In this document: positions 52,092 through 60,700 of the stretch, piece by piece
Layout: each line of letters opens with the position of its first letter
Numbering within the stretch: position 1 is the first letter of the stretch
NCBI RefSeq assembly: GCF_030384665.1
Contig: NC_083673.1
Coordinates: 496,001-560,000 of the forward strand
DNA: 64,000 nucleotides
Direction: 5' to 3'
DNA from: Lodderomyces elongisporus
Lineage: Eukaryota; Ascomycota; Pichiomycetes; Serinales; Debaryomycetaceae
The notes under the pieces: model-generated
Database searches by the model: none
Seen by the model: the letters and a program-made list of their open reading frames with translations, nothing else
What the model was told of the DNA's origin: nothing
Program-made: the position numbers and the translations under genes

Positions 52092-53261
52092 TCATGCAAA
52101 TAGCTTGCATGAATTTTCAAATATTTCATCTATAAAGGCCTCTATATCTTTCTCTTCATTGATGCCATGAATTTTGCAAAGTATTTCCGCTACTAAACCC
52201 ACTTCTACAGGCTCATTCCGGGACTTGATCATTGGCCTACTGTATACGCCTATTTTGGCATCCGTAGACCCTTCGGCTCCGTTTTTAATCTTTTGCCGTA
52301 CATACTCAGAATGTTTTTCGTATGCTTCTTTTTTTATCGAAGGAAAAGGCAAGTTTTCATCCAATTTGAATACGGGTTTCGCCTCGTTCATTGTGTCAAT
52401 TGTTTCAATCTTGGGATAAAATTTATTTGGATAGGAAGTTATGTACTTATAACTTGCATGGCTCTTTCTTATCTCGCACCATGGTGCGTCTGTTTCAATC
52501 ATAAGTCTATCGATAGGAATCTTTGCCGCAACTGAAACATTCTCCTCTGTCTTTAGCGAGCAGCCATTAATTCCAACAAAAAACCCCAAGTCCAAAATTT
52601 TCATCAACTCTTCCTCAGACCCAGTAAACGAATGTACTACTCCGTGTCCTTTTTCTATGACTCCGCTTTCAATATAGGGTCTTAAAATGCTTACAAAGTC
52701 GTCGCATGCAGCCCTCATATGTAAAAACAATGGCAACTTAAACGGCAAATCCTTCAACAAGTCTAGTTGTCTTGTAAACATTTCCACTTGTTGTTCTTTA
52801 GTAGAGTAGTGCAATCTATCATAGTCCAATCCTATCTCGCCGAATGCCTTAACGTGTCCCAATTCATAACCTTTGATCAATATGGATTTCAACTCACTTA
52901 ATCTATCATCGACGTCTTCTCTCAATCGCTCCGTATAAGTTTCACCTTCTCTTTGATAAAACTCTTGTGCCACTGAACATGGATGCACGCCAGCAGTTGA
53001 TGTAAATTGATTGGCATATTTTTCACACAATTCGAAATGGTCTCGGCTTTCTTGAATTGTAGATGCCGTAATTAGCATTTTGTCAACATTAAACAAATGT
53101 GCTCGTCGAATCACATCTTCGATATCACACGGATGTTTGCGATTATTTGACCCATTGTAATAGCCTTGAAACATTGAATCAGAGAAATTAACTCCAATAT
53201 CAAAATATCTGGGTCGCCAACTCATAATTGCTCTATGTGCTTGGTTTGATAAACGACTCAT
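52092..53261 (-). CDS. TatD-family metal-dependent DNase (YBL055C-like)
   Basis: Nuclease of the TatD family, a TIM-barrel hydrolase with 3'-5' exonuclease/endonuclease activity implicated in apoptotic DNA breakdown in yeast. The protein has 389 residues. Metal-binding and signature motifs in order: RYFDIGVNFSDSMFQGYYNG (family usually HxD, here FDIG as in the yeast homolog), STAGVHPCSV, FGEIGLDYDRLHYSTKEQQV, PLFLHMRAACDDFV, VVHSFTGSEEEL and IDRLMIETDAPWCEIRKSHA. The last part aligns with the family through SRNEPVEVGLVAEILCKIHG. An alternative start at Met13 is possible. Confidence 0.9.
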   Translation of the reverse strand: MSRLSNQAHRAIMSWRPRYFDIGVNFSDSMFQGYYNGSNNRKHPCDIEDVIRRAHLFNVDKMLITASTIQESRDHFELCEKYANQFTSTAGVHPCSVAQEFYQREGETYTERLREDVDDRLSELKSILIKGYELGHVKAFGEIGLDYDRLHYSTKEQQVEMFTRQLDLLKDLPFKLPLFLHMRAACDDFVSILRPYIESGVIEKGHGVVHSFTGSEEELMKILDLGFFVGINGCSLKTEENVSVAAKIPIDRLMIETDAPWCEIRKSHASYKYITSYPNKFYPKIETIDTMNEAKPVFKLDENLPFPSIKKEAYEKHSEYVRQKIKNGAEGSTDAKIGVYSRPMIKSRNEPVEVGLVAEILCKIHGINEEKDIEAFIDEIFENSCKLFA

Positions 53262-53551
53262 ACCTTGACCCTGAGTGCAGTCAAAATTGAAATTCTATGG
53301 GCGCAAAAAAAAGGAATAACGGCACGGAGAAAATCAAAAATAAAATCAAAAAAAAAATCAAAAAAAAAAAAAGAAAATAGAGAGAATTGAAACGAATATC
53401 TTTCATCAGCCTCATTTTGCTGCTGTATAACCCTAGAACTACTCAAATTAATCAAACTAATCAAGACAACAACCAAAAATAAAAAAAGGATAATACTAAT
53501 AATAAGTACTATAATCATCATAATTGTTGATAGCAGCCCCAAACCACTCAT
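53258..53551 (-). CDS. Possible small membrane-segment ORF (97 codons)
   Basis: ATG at 53551 gives MSGLGLLSTIMMIIVLIISI followed by another dozen hydrophobic residues, a convincing single membrane helix, then SSRVIQQQNEADERY. The remainder is a poly-Phe run from an A-rich tract, so only the first 52 codons look natural. The stop overlaps the TatD ATG (ATGA). It lies where both neighbours need a promoter. No family is recognised and it may be chance. Confidence 0.25.
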   Translation of the reverse strand: MSGLGLLSTIMMIIVLIISIILFLFLVVVLISLINLSSSRVIQQQNEADERYSFQFSLFSFFFFDFFFDFIFDFLRAVIPFFCAHRISILTALRVKV

Positions 53552-53581
53552 CCTACAAATAAATAAAGAAAAACAAAAAAT
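53262..53581. other. Divergent TatD / DNAJC8-like promoter region
   Basis: 320 bp with poly-A tracts. It includes the small minus-strand membrane ORF listed separately. Confidence 0.5.
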
Positions 53582-54265
53582 ATGTCAGACGAGCTTGACC
53601 GTATACTTTCCATTGAGGAATCTGCGTTAAACAGAAATGCGGAGATTGAGCGAATACTTCAATGCGCAGGTCATGATTATTTTGCAATAATGGAAATCAA
53701 TGCATTAACTACTCCACCTGAAAGTTTAGCGTCATTAGTGAAAAGAATCTACAGGAAGAAATCGTTACTTATCCACCCGGACAAGACAGACCATGTGGAG
53801 GCACCAAAAGCATTTGACTTGCTAAAAAAAGCGCTGGATGTGCTTTCGGCAGACGAAGAAGGTGGGACTCATGCACAGGAAAGAGCTCGACTATATTCGA
53901 TGTATAATGCGTCGAAAGTTGTTGATTCGCCAGTACCTGATTTCAATGACCCTACTAATGTTAAAGTGAGAAGAAAAGTAGAAGAGATTTTAGAGTATGA
54001 ACTGGGGCAGGATGAATTACAACAATTGGCAAAGCAGAGTGAACAATTACGCAAGCACGAATACCAGAAGCAAGCACAAAAGGAAAGGAATTTTAAAAGA
54101 GAGATGGAAGCAAAATGGGAGGAGAATAGAGAGTCTAGAGTGAGAAATTGGCGCCAATATGCCCATAGAGTGGAAAAGAAACTGCAACTGCAACTGCAAC
54201 TGAAAAACAAAAACAAAAACAAAACTAAAAATAAAACTAAAAACAAAACAAAGGTGTTGGTGTAG
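53582..54265 (+). CDS. J-domain protein, DNAJC8/Spf31-like
   Basis: Hsp70 co-chaperone of 227 residues with the J domain at about 31-100: DYFAIMEINALTTPPESLAS, then VKRIYRKKSLLIHPDKT with the essential HPD triad, then AFDLLKKALDVLS. The following helical region (VRRKVEEILEYELGQDELQQ) and the motif WEENRESRVRNWRQYAHRVE are typical of DNAJC8/SPF31, spliceosome-associated J proteins; S. cerevisiae has no obvious copy to my knowledge. The C terminus carries four CTG CAA units (read Ser-Gln or Leu-Gln) and an Asn/Lys/Thr repeat. Confidence 0.78.
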   Translation: MSDELDRILSIEESALNRNAEIERILQCAGHDYFAIMEINALTTPPESLASLVKRIYRKKSLLIHPDKTDHVEAPKAFDLLKKALDVLSADEEGGTHAQERARLYSMYNASKVVDSPVPDFNDPTNVKVRRKVEEILEYELGQDELQQLAKQSEQLRKHEYQKQAQKERNFKREMEAKWEENRESRVRNWRQYAHRVEKKLQLQLQLKNKNKNKTKNKTKNKTKVLV

Positions 54266-54766
54266 GCGAGCGATGCAAGATACAAGTAGGTGTTCAGGCA
54301 AATCTCCAAGAAACCGAATTATAAAAACTTACGAATGGTTGATAGGCTAAAAGATTGATTCATGGATATCTCAATCTTTTATCACTGAATCAATCCGAAA
54401 CATTGTAAACAGTAACAGTATCCTTTATGTTCAGTTTTGTTTTTGCACCCAAGAATTCATGTGATCTATTCTGCTTGAAGCGCAAAAATTCGATGATTTA
54501 AAAAAAAAAAAAAAAACATTTTGAGCGCGAAAAAGTATTTTATCAGATGAATAAGATACAGGGAATAAAGTAGGCATCTCGAGGTAATAACACTCTTTTG
54601 AACCTGAACCATCTTTTTTTCTCTCATTCTTTATGTCACTTGCAATTTATTAACCTATTTGATCTTCCCATTAGTTTTCCTTCATCTTGAATATTCTTTT
54701 TTTTTTTTTTTATTCTCTTCATTTTTTTCTTTCTATTTATTTTTGCTTTGGCAAGACTTTACAATT
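54266..54766. other. Intergenic, PTH2 promoter
   Basis: 500 bp with an A run near 54500-54515 and T runs near 54690-54710. The frame into PTH2 is open upstream from a TTG at 54659, but the hydrophobic residues it encodes come from T-rich tracts. No other feature is visible. Confidence 0.6.
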
Positions 54767-55420
54767 ATGAATGATACTACTGTTGCAACGGTCACCATTG
54801 CTTCCTTTGTTTCTGGGATCTTTTTGTCTCAATGGTTACTGAGCTTTACTTCACCCGAAAGAAAAAGAAGAACAACATCAACATCAACATCAATCAAGAG
54901 GCTCCATAAAAACAATATTGTATCTTCCATCAAAAAAGCTGAGCAAATCGGAGACATCGTGGAAACTGAGGACGAAGATGAAACAGAAGAGGAGGACGAG
55001 GAGGACGAGGAAGTTGATATAAACTCTACGGCATTGAATGATATCCCTGGGGAGGTTCGGATGTCCTTGATAGTACGACAAGACTTGAAAATGGGAAAGG
55101 GAAAAGCGGCAGCTCAATGTTCTCATGCTACACTTGCATTGTACAAAAAAATAACGAACCCAAATTCCGAAGCATACAACCCTGAAATGGTGAAAAGGTG
55201 GGAATATGGAAATGGCCAGGCAAAGATCACTTTACAAGTTCCTGACCAGGAGCAGATGGACATGTTGTTTGCAAAGGCGATGAGTCTTGGTATAAATGCC
55301 ACAATCATCCATGATGCAGGAAGGACGCAAATTGCTGCGGGAAGTGCGACTGTGTTGGGTCTCGGACCAGCTCCCAAAAGAATACTAGATGAAGTTACTG
55401 GAGAATTGAAATTATATTAA
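54767..55420 (+). CDS. PTH2: Peptidyl-tRNA hydrolase 2 (archaeal/eukaryotic type)
   Basis: Releases tRNA from peptidyl-tRNAs that drop off ribosomes; in animals and yeast Pth2 is membrane-anchored, often at the mitochondrial surface. The ATG at 54767 gives 217 residues. The N-terminal membrane segment TVATVTIASFVSGIFLSQWL is followed by a basic Ser/Thr linker, a Glu/Asp-rich stretch (about 64-85) and the PTH2 domain from about 97: MSLIVRQDLKMGKGKAAAQC, SHATLALYKKI, WEYGNGQAKITLQVPDQEQM, and the end IHDAGRTQIAAGSATVLGLG with PAPKRILDEVTGELKLY. All signature residues are present, and length agrees with yeast Pth2 (208). Confidence 0.94.
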   Translation: MNDTTVATVTIASFVSGIFLSQWLLSFTSPERKRRTTSTSTSIKRLHKNNIVSSIKKAEQIGDIVETEDEDETEEEDEEDEEVDINSTALNDIPGEVRMSLIVRQDLKMGKGKAAAQCSHATLALYKKITNPNSEAYNPEMVKRWEYGNGQAKITLQVPDQEQMDMLFAKAMSLGINATIIHDAGRTQIAAGSATVLGLGPAPKRILDEVTGELKLY

Positions 55421-55669
55421 ACTATTTATAGACACGATTTTGCTTGAAACGCATAAAAAGCATGCAAAAGCAAAGTAAAGTAAAGTTAAAAAATAAAAAA
55501 ATAAAATTTTTTTTCGAAAAAAAAAATAGAAAAACACATCTGGGGTGTTAATCGATCAAAATGCATACAAAATGTGTAAGATGCTTCAACGTACTATCTT
55601 CATTCATAGTTCATCATTCGTCATTCATTCATTTTTTTTTTATTTGTTTTCCCTTCTTCTTTTCTTCTG

Positions 55670-57526
55670 TTATCTTCTAATGGTTCCTCTGACTGATGTT
55701 GGGTTGACCGCAGAACTGGCTCTTCGTTTCCTGCTTCTGTGACTAGATGATGGTCCAAGATCATCGTCTGCTAATAAAGCTTCCTCGTCATCACTATCAC
55801 CGATGCCTCCAATAACGTCTTCATCGTCTTCATCGTATAAATCATGAACATCCTCCAATCCAAAAGAGGCTTGACGCGACTTTCTTTGTTCTCTCAAGTT
55901 TGTAGACCTATCGTTTCCATTCCGCAATTTCTCCAAATAATCGATCCGTGACCAAATCTCTCCCTCGGTTCTCTGTGGTAAAAGTATAGAGAGTTCAGCA
56001 AATGAAAGCTCTCTGTTCCTTCGATTAATCAACAACTCGTCTTCTTCCATCGTCCATGGTATGTCAAGCTTAGGTGCCTGCTTCTTCTTTTTCGATAGTG
56101 ACGACTTCGAATTAGCAGGCAAATTACGCCGTAGCTTGTTTAGTTTCCTATTATTGGCATCAACTTTTTCCTTATCAATCTTCAAAGGTTCATCGGTTTT
56201 GTCACTACTATGTGGGATCACTACCGACCCTGATCTCGAGTATAATCCAGAATTTGCACTTACCAATGATGCATTTCGAAGACTACTGATATTTGTATGA
56301 TGTCCACTAATACTGGAGTTTCTAGAGGGACCACTAATACTGCCTGCGCCACCAAATAATACAGGTAAATGGGCTAAAGTCGATGATCCGACTTGGTGAT
56401 GTGGTATATTCATCGATTTCGATGGAAGCGATGAGACCGAAGCTCTTGTTAGCGACAGGATTGACGCTCGGTCTTCATTTGTAATTTGTATAATGGAACT
56501 ATTGCGAGAAGTCATAGCTCCAATACCACCTGCAGCAGTAGCACCAACACCACCACCACCACCACCACCAATGGCTGCAGCAGCAGCGGCAGCGGCGGAT
56601 GCAGCTGATATCGATCCGTTTCCAATTGATCCCCGCTCCCTGTGGTCTTTCAGACGTTCATCGCTAATAGCCGAATTTGAAATTGAGTTTCGCGGTGTGA
56701 GTGAAGATGGTGTTTCTGGGTGCGAACGATTGTGTGGAAGGTTCATTGTTGGATCAACAGAGACATCTGCATAATAACCACCAGAATCCGAAGCTCCTGG
56801 AACTATAATAGCTGAGCGGCCTGAACCTTCAGTCGCGCTATCAAAAGAAGGTGATTCATACTTGTGGTGCAAACTACCAATCAGCCCTGCTCTTCCACTA
56901 GACCCGTAGTTGATGCGTGGCGAAGAAACAGATATTCGCGGTGTTGCTGACGAAGGACTTGACATGTACGATGGCGAGTTAGAAAGAGCATTTAAACCAG
57001 CAAGTGCATTGGAAATAGTATTATCAAAGCCCTGGAATGCACCAGTGGTTGAGGGATATGGAAAATCGGAATCCGTTGTTTCCATCTTCATTGATTGTGG
57101 AGGATTAGATTTTTTCTTCTTTGTCGATGAGCTTACCATGTTTGGGTTTTGTTTGAATTGATCACCCAAAGCTGCTGCAGATTTAGGAGGATTTTTCAAA
57201 TTGCCCAGTTTCAACCGCCTCCATCTAAACTGGCACGCATTGGGTGTCCTATTTGTGAAGTTGCTTGCAATTTCTTTCCAACCTAGCTTCTGTTTATCCT
57301 TTAAGTGCATCAAAAGCACATCATCTTCTGCATCCCATGACGTTGGTGTCCTAGACGTCGAGGCTTTAGCTGGAGCCCCAGTAGGTAAAGACGAAGACGT
57401 TTCAGGTGGTACCGATGACTCAGGTGGTACTGACGATTCAGGTGGTACTGATGACTCAGGTGCTACTGATGCCACTGATGCCGCAGATGCCGCAGATGGG
57501 GGTGAAACACTTCCATCCTCTGCCAT
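55670..57526 (-). CDS. DOT6: Myb/SANT DNA-binding protein, DOT6/TOD6-like repressor
   Basis: A 618-residue protein with an N-terminal Myb/SANT domain (about 61-112): SWDAEDDVLLMHLKDKQKLG, WKEIASNFTNRTPNACQFRW, RRLKLGNLK. This closely recalls Dot6/Tod6, which bind PAC elements and repress ribosome-biogenesis genes downstream of TORC1 and PKA. Near residues 500-550 a second, weaker Myb-like segment (IPWTMEEDELLINRRNRELS, FAELSILLPQRTEGEIWSRI) is present. Between them lie Ser-rich disordered sequence, an Ala run and a Gly run. The N terminus holds a tandem PPESSV repeat. The C terminus is acidic, then basic. Orthology to Dot6 rests on the first Myb domain. Confidence 0.78.
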   Translation of the reverse strand: MAEDGSVSPPSAASAASVASVAPESSVPPESSVPPESSVPPETSSSLPTGAPAKASTSRTPTSWDAEDDVLLMHLKDKQKLGWKEIASNFTNRTPNACQFRWRRLKLGNLKNPPKSAAALGDQFKQNPNMVSSSTKKKKSNPPQSMKMETTDSDFPYPSTTGAFQGFDNTISNALAGLNALSNSPSYMSSPSSATPRISVSSPRINYGSSGRAGLIGSLHHKYESPSFDSATEGSGRSAIIVPGASDSGGYYADVSVDPTMNLPHNRSHPETPSSLTPRNSISNSAISDERLKDHRERGSIGNGSISAASAAAAAAAAIGGGGGGGVGATAAGGIGAMTSRNSSIIQITNEDRASILSLTRASVSSLPSKSMNIPHHQVGSSTLAHLPVLFGGAGSISGPSRNSSISGHHTNISSLRNASLVSANSGLYSRSGSVVIPHSSDKTDEPLKIDKEKVDANNRKLNKLRRNLPANSKSSLSKKKKQAPKLDIPWTMEEDELLINRRNRELSFAELSILLPQRTEGEIWSRIDYLEKLRNGNDRSTNLREQRKSRQASFGLEDVHDLYDEDDEDVIGGIGDSDDEEALLADDDLGPSSSHRSRKRRASSAVNPTSVRGTIRR

Positions 57527-58599
57527 ATTTTCCCTTTCCGTCCTAGTCGGTTATTTTTGATTTGGTAATGACAAGTATAGGTTGATTACCTGCACAATTT
57601 AGGCGTGTTGAAGAAAGAAGGAAAAGCTGAATCTCAAGAAATCAACAAAACTAAACAACAAATTCCAACGTGTTTAGTTTGGTCGAAATTCAAAAAAGTA
57701 GAACAAAAAATTAAAAATTAAAAATTGATAATTGATAATTGAAATTCAAAAGATAAATAGTAGCAATTAAAAACAGAATTATCTTGACGTTTTGAATACC
57801 ACTAAAGTGTAACTTCGTGGAGTTTGGGGTATCTTTGCTCAAACAAGAGTTGGTCTTGCTATGCTATAATGATATAGGCTTGTTACTTGAAAGCACTCTC
57901 AAGATGATCATCGACCTTCTTAAGTCTCTGGTTTGTCGATTACATAATTAAATAATTCACTCGGTTGGCATTTCACTTAACTACTGAGGTAATGATGCGT
58001 GCGCCATTAGTTTTCTTTTTTTTTTTCTTTTTATTTAATTTAAATTTAAATTACCACTACGTTGTCTTTTGTTGAGAAACACTCACGTGACTTGCCACAC
58101 ATACACACTTTTCTGTTCTTGTTGTTGTTGTTATTGTTTATTTTATCATTTTTGGCCGAGACCATACGACTTATACACAACTGCACGCGATAACAGACAT
58201 GATTGGATCATTAAAAGCCTTTAATAAAATACAATCAAAAGAGTAAACAATAATAGCAAATAGGAAATGGGAAATGGGAAATAAAAAAAGAGCAAATAGG
58301 GAATAGTAACTGAAAACACAAATTAAAATAGCAAAAGAACAGGAAAAACCAAGAGCTTTCAAAGTAGGACAATTGTTGAAGAAATTGGACATTATTTGCG
58401 ATTAACGTTGTATGCATACTTAGATAATTCCAAGCTTACTTTAGATATATTATATCTTTCCAATTTTATAGGTTCTTTTGTTTTGGGAAGGGGCATCGTC
58501 GCCGAAATCGACCGAGCCCATCCTCCCCCTTTATTTACGCACTTCCACCCTCGCTTGCACAATTATCGTCTCATCCTTCCATTTCAATGAACGAGTATA
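57527..58599. other. Intergenic, DOT6-like promoter and TRP2 3' flank
   Basis: 1.07 kb of AT-rich DNA with ATTGATAATTG-type repeats near 57715-57745, a CTTTTTTTT tract near 58015-58030, a CACGTGA motif near 58085-58091, and a GGGAAATGGGAAAT repeat near 58262-58285. No tRNA or ORF is convincing. Confidence 0.55.
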
Positions 58600-60277
58600 T
58601 TACTCTATGGTTCCAACTTTTTCTGCCCATATCTTCTCTGCTTCAACAATAGTATTGTTATTGGCCCTCATTTTGTTCATTGTCTCCATGTATTCTTCAT
58701 ACTCGTCGCTGTCAAACACAATCCCACCTCCTGCTTGTAAATACGCCACCCCATCTTTAAAGACCATCGTCCTCAATGCTATACATGTATCCATTGTTTT
58801 TCCATCATATCCCCAATGACCCACTGCACCAGCATAAACACCACGCTTTTCCTTCTCCAACTCTGAAATGAGCTCCATTGCTTTCACTTTAGGCGCTCCG
58901 CTAGTGGTACCTGCGGGAAAGATAGACCTAAATGCGTCAAATCTAGTCTTATCTTCACGCAAGGTTCCACTAACCTCCGACACCAAGTGCATAACGTGGG
59001 AAAATCTCTGGATTGTGAGCAACTTGTCAACCTTGTTTGTCGTTGGTTGACAGACCCGGTTGACATCGTTTCTGGCCAAATCAACAAGCATTATGTGTTC
59101 TGCTCTATCTTTCAAACTAGCCCTCAAAATTTCGGCATTTGTTTCATCTTCTTCATTTGTTTTACCTCGAGGAATGGTTCCCGCAATTGGGTGAGTCACA
59201 ATTCTACCATTTGAGTCGCTTTGCACGAGCAATTCCGGAGATGCTCCAATTATCTGAAAGTCAATCAAGTCGATGTAAAACAAGTATGGGGATGGGTTAA
59301 CAGTTCTCAAGTGTCTATATATATTGAATGGATGTAGCTCAGTGGGACGTGCTATCCTTTGTGACGGTACAGCTTGAATAATGTCACCTTTAAGAATGTG
59401 TTCTTTCAACTTGGTGACATGCGCCTCGTATCCCTTCTGACCAATATTGGAAGTGAAATCTTGGTTGAGCTTAATCGGTTTTTGGTGGGGGAACACTTCG
59501 CTATTTGGCACGTCAGCAAGCAAAACTCTCTCAATCTCGGCAATAGCTTCTGCACCTTGCTTGTAAGCCTTTTCCAAATTCAATGCATCATCATCACCAT
59601 CATCAATATGGATATTGCAGATAATCTGAAATCTTTGATATACATGGTCGAATGCAACGACCAAGTCACAAAACATAAACACCGCCTCTGGCAATTGCAA
59701 AATATCCTTTAAAGGTCTCTTGGTTTTGGGTTCAAAGTACTTGACACAATCATACGAAATATACCCAGTGGCACCTCCGCTATATTTGGGCAAGCCAGGC
59801 AATTCCGCTTGTCTGTAATTTGAAAGCTCTTGTTCAAGTACAGTAATTGGATCCACGTCGCAAAGCTCTTTAGAATAAACTTTTGGGTCGTCACCAGTTT
59901 TGATAATCTTGGAAGGATTAACACCAATAAAAGAGTATCTATCAACTGTGTCACCTTTAACTGATGATTCAAACAAGAATGATGGGGTTCTACTCTTATC
60001 ATTTAATTTCGCAAGTCTAAGATAAGCTTGGTGTATGGTTATATCTTCATTTGGCACATATTTGTAGATCGGATAGATATTTGGTTTGACATCTTCTCCG
60101 GCATGAAGATCTATAGTCTTCTGCAATGTCTCAATGCTAGGCTGAACTGGAATTGACTGAACAAAAAAAAAAGCAAGAAAACAGTTTAGTTAGTATTAAC
60201 AAAAAGCAAGATAATTAAAAAATAAAAACAAAAATGACAAAGATCAAATTGGCGTGTGATGAGCTAAAGCATACCAT
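58600..60277 (-). CDS. TRP2: Anthranilate synthase component I (spliced)
   Basis: First enzyme of tryptophan synthesis, converting chorismate and glutamine-derived ammonia into anthranilate together with Trp3. Two exons: the ATG alone (60275-60277) and 58600-60156, giving 519 residues that begin MSIPVQPSIETLQKTIDLH. Without the splice the frame has no ATG near the family start. The Trp-feedback region FLFESSVKGDTVDRYSFIG (about 63-80, usually LLES) and the chorismate-binding half are clear: FQIIGASPELLVQSD, HPIAGTIPRGKTNEEDE, MLVDLARNDVNRVC, FPAGTTSGAPKVKAMELI and YLQAGGGIVFDSD. Length agrees with yeast Trp2 (507). A Gcn4 site lies 96 bp upstream of the ATG. Confidence 0.94.
60157..60274 (-). 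other. TRP2 intron (118 bp)
   Basis: 5' splice site GTATGC directly after the start codon, branch point TACTAAC (plus-strand 60189-60195), T-rich tract, 3' splice site TTCAG ending at 60157. Phase 0; joining the ATG to TCA ATT CCA restores the family N terminus. Confidence 0.88.
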
Positions 60278-60700
60278 TGTTATAGTTGGTGTAGATCAAG
60301 TTGTCCCTATGATGTTTTGGCAATGAAGTAATGAGCTTCTAAACTTTCTTTTTCTAGTTTTATCAAACCAAGTGAGTCAGATTGAATTTGAAAAAAAAAA
60401 AAAAAAGAAAAAAGAAAAGAGAAAAGGAAAGAAAATCGCATACAAATATAGCCAATACTGCAGATAAATATATAGCTCAAATATTCGATCCGACCTTGAC
60501 ACACATAGACTTGGAAACAAACCTAAAACAAGATCTGAGTCTTTACAATTATTTAGAACAAATATATAAATACACACTCTTGTATGAATAAATTTATTGC
60601 AAGCAATAGTTATGTACAGAATAATCCAAATGACTTTTAAGTTTTTGTCAAATAATCAGCCAAACGCCAAGTTTTAGATTATTTTTTTTTTCTCTATAAA
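60278..60700. other. TRP2 promoter and DSS1-like 3' flank
   Basis: 423 bp with an A-rich tract (60391-60432). It contains the Gcn4 element upstream of TRP2. No gene is visible. Confidence 0.6.
60373..60379. promoter_or_regulatory. Gcn4 element TGAGTCA upstream of TRP2
   Basis: Perfect TGASTCA match 96 bp upstream of the TRP2 ATG, within the usual distance for general amino-acid control. Confidence 0.6.
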
